From: Flavobacteriaceae bacterium
GTDB taxonomy: Bacteria; Bacteroidota; Bacteroidia; Flavobacteriales; Flavobacteriaceae
Length of the DNA: 64,000 nucleotides
Assembly: GCA_030683815.1 (NCBI GenBank)
Contig: JAUXPJ010000020.1
Span: 1-64,000, forward strand
Reading direction: 5' to 3'
Positions 63,429 to 64,000 of the stretch are shown here, in pieces. Positions within the stretch are counted from its first letter, which is position 1. Every line of letters begins with the position of its first letter. Both the position numbers and the translations under genes were made by a program. A model generated the notes under the pieces. The model worked only from the letters and a program-made list of their open reading frames with translations, had not been told where the DNA came from and did no database searches.

Positions 63429-63528
63429 ATTAAATTGACGGTAATATATTGAAAAAAAAATGTGATAAACATCTGATAGCTATCATAATAGTCTTTTATC
63501 TTTGATCTATATTCTTTAGTCTGGTTGA
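63429..63528 (+). repeat. Family B repeat, copy 10
   Basis: TTAAATTGACGGTAATATATTG, stem TGTGATA/TATCATA, AATAGTCTTTTATCTTTG, ATCTATATTCTTTAGTCTGGTT. The last copy in the window, just before the ytxH operator. Confidence 0.8.
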
Positions 63529-63559
63529 GACTTCTAAAAATGATTTTTTTGATAAAAAA

Positions 63560-63626
63560 TGTGTGAATAATGTAACTCTTTTTCGAAATTATGTAATACA
63601 AATCCGTATAGATAAAACCAACTTTG
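63560..63626 (+). promoter_or_regulatory. Stress-regulon operator plus -7 box, copy 7 (ytxH)
   Basis: Element 63560-63599 begins TGTGTGAAT; half-sites ATGTAAC and ATGTAAT. TTTG at 63623-63626 follows after 23 bp. Confidence 0.88.
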
Positions 63627-63666
63627 TACTTATTATTTAATCAAATAACACTTAAAACATAAAATT

Positions 63667-63957
63667 ATGGGAACTGGTAAAATTTTATTAGGCGTATTAG
63701 CAGGAGTAGCCGTTGGTGCTGCATTGGGTATTTTATTTGCACCTGATAAAGGAGCTAACACACGAAAAAAAATCGTTAAAAAAGGGGATGATTATGCTGA
63801 TGAATTAAAAGAAAAATTTCAAGATTTTGTTGAAAACATAACAGAGAAATTTGAAAATGTAAAAGAAGAAGCTTCCAACTTTGTTGAAAAAGCCAAAAAC
63901 AAAGCGGAAGAAATGGAAGTAGCAGCAAACGATGCTGTTAACTCAAAAATGCAATAA
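63667..63957 (+). CDS. YtxH-domain protein
   Basis: 96 residues: MGTGKILLGVLAGVAVGAALGILFAPDKGANTRKKIV is the YtxH signature (glycine-rich membrane helix then LFAPxKGxxTR), followed by a long amphipathic helix. Homologue of the 49541 gene. Transcribed from the shared stress operator with a leader of about 35 nt. Function unknown; YtxH proteins are commonly stress-induced. Confidence 0.92.
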   Translation: MGTGKILLGVLAGVAVGAALGILFAPDKGANTRKKIVKKGDDYADELKEKFQDFVENITEKFENVKEEASNFVEKAKNKAEEMEVAANDAVNSKMQ

Positions 63958-64000
63958 TTAGAATATTAGAAAAGAAAATTTAAAAGTTAGATTTAACCTC

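Overview
The window reads as chromosomal DNA of a Bacteroidota bacterium, most likely a Flavobacteriaceae member close to Flavobacterium. It is AT-rich, most genes lack a Shine-Dalgarno sequence, and many genes are preceded by the Bacteroidota -7 box TAnnTTTG. The gene families fit too: OxyR, SucA/SucB, PorT-like barrels, TamB with a lipoprotein TamL, small conserved flavobacterial proteins and SatD/DUF3307. No rRNA and no complete insertion sequence was seen; one tRNA-Gly(TCC) is present.

Positions 1-22 kb are mostly housekeeping: a 3'-truncated cyclophilin-FKBP isomerase, peptide release factor 3, isopentenyl-diphosphate isomerase, QueD, an adenosine/adenine deaminase, OxyR, lipid acyltransferases, a Nudix hydrolase, a HAD phosphatase, ribosomal protein S1, a phosphohexomutase, a PLP enzyme, a rhomboid protease, a SIMPL protein, two GNATs, and sucA-sucB. 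Positions 22.3-31.8 kb form an accessory island. It begins with a frameshifted DnaC-like ATPase remnant, followed by a type I restriction-modification operon (hsdM-dinD-hsdS-GIY-YIG-like-satD-DUF3307-hsdR). Inside the operon, just before satD, sit a promoter and three 20-bp operators at an exact 28-bp period, so hsdR may be controlled separately from hsdM/hsdS.

Positions 32-64 kb look like a stress/envelope region: secreted proteins and lipoproteins, an AraC-type regulator, two histidine kinases with long 21-residue tandem repeats and their response regulators, a Fic protein, an Mla-type lipid transport operon, outer-membrane barrels, CsbD, YtxH, lmo0937-like and sll1863-like small proteins, tamB-tamL, and a second restriction-modification system (MvaI/BcnI-type nuclease plus a C5 methyltransferase with an integrase-like N-terminus).

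The strongest new signal is a shared 40-bp upstream element. It begins TGTGTGAAT and carries two GTAAC-type half-sites 21 bp apart. It occurs seven times between 33 and 63.6 kb, and in every copy exactly 23 bp separate it from the TTTG of the -7 box. It precedes the mla operon, two outer-membrane barrels, a DUF6600-like protein, a secreted protein, the csbD operon and ytxH, and so defines a probable envelope-stress regulon. Two dispersed repeat families are also visible. Family A (five copies) is bounded by CATATG and sits at start codons. Family B (ten copies, 32-64 kb only) carries a compensated hairpin.
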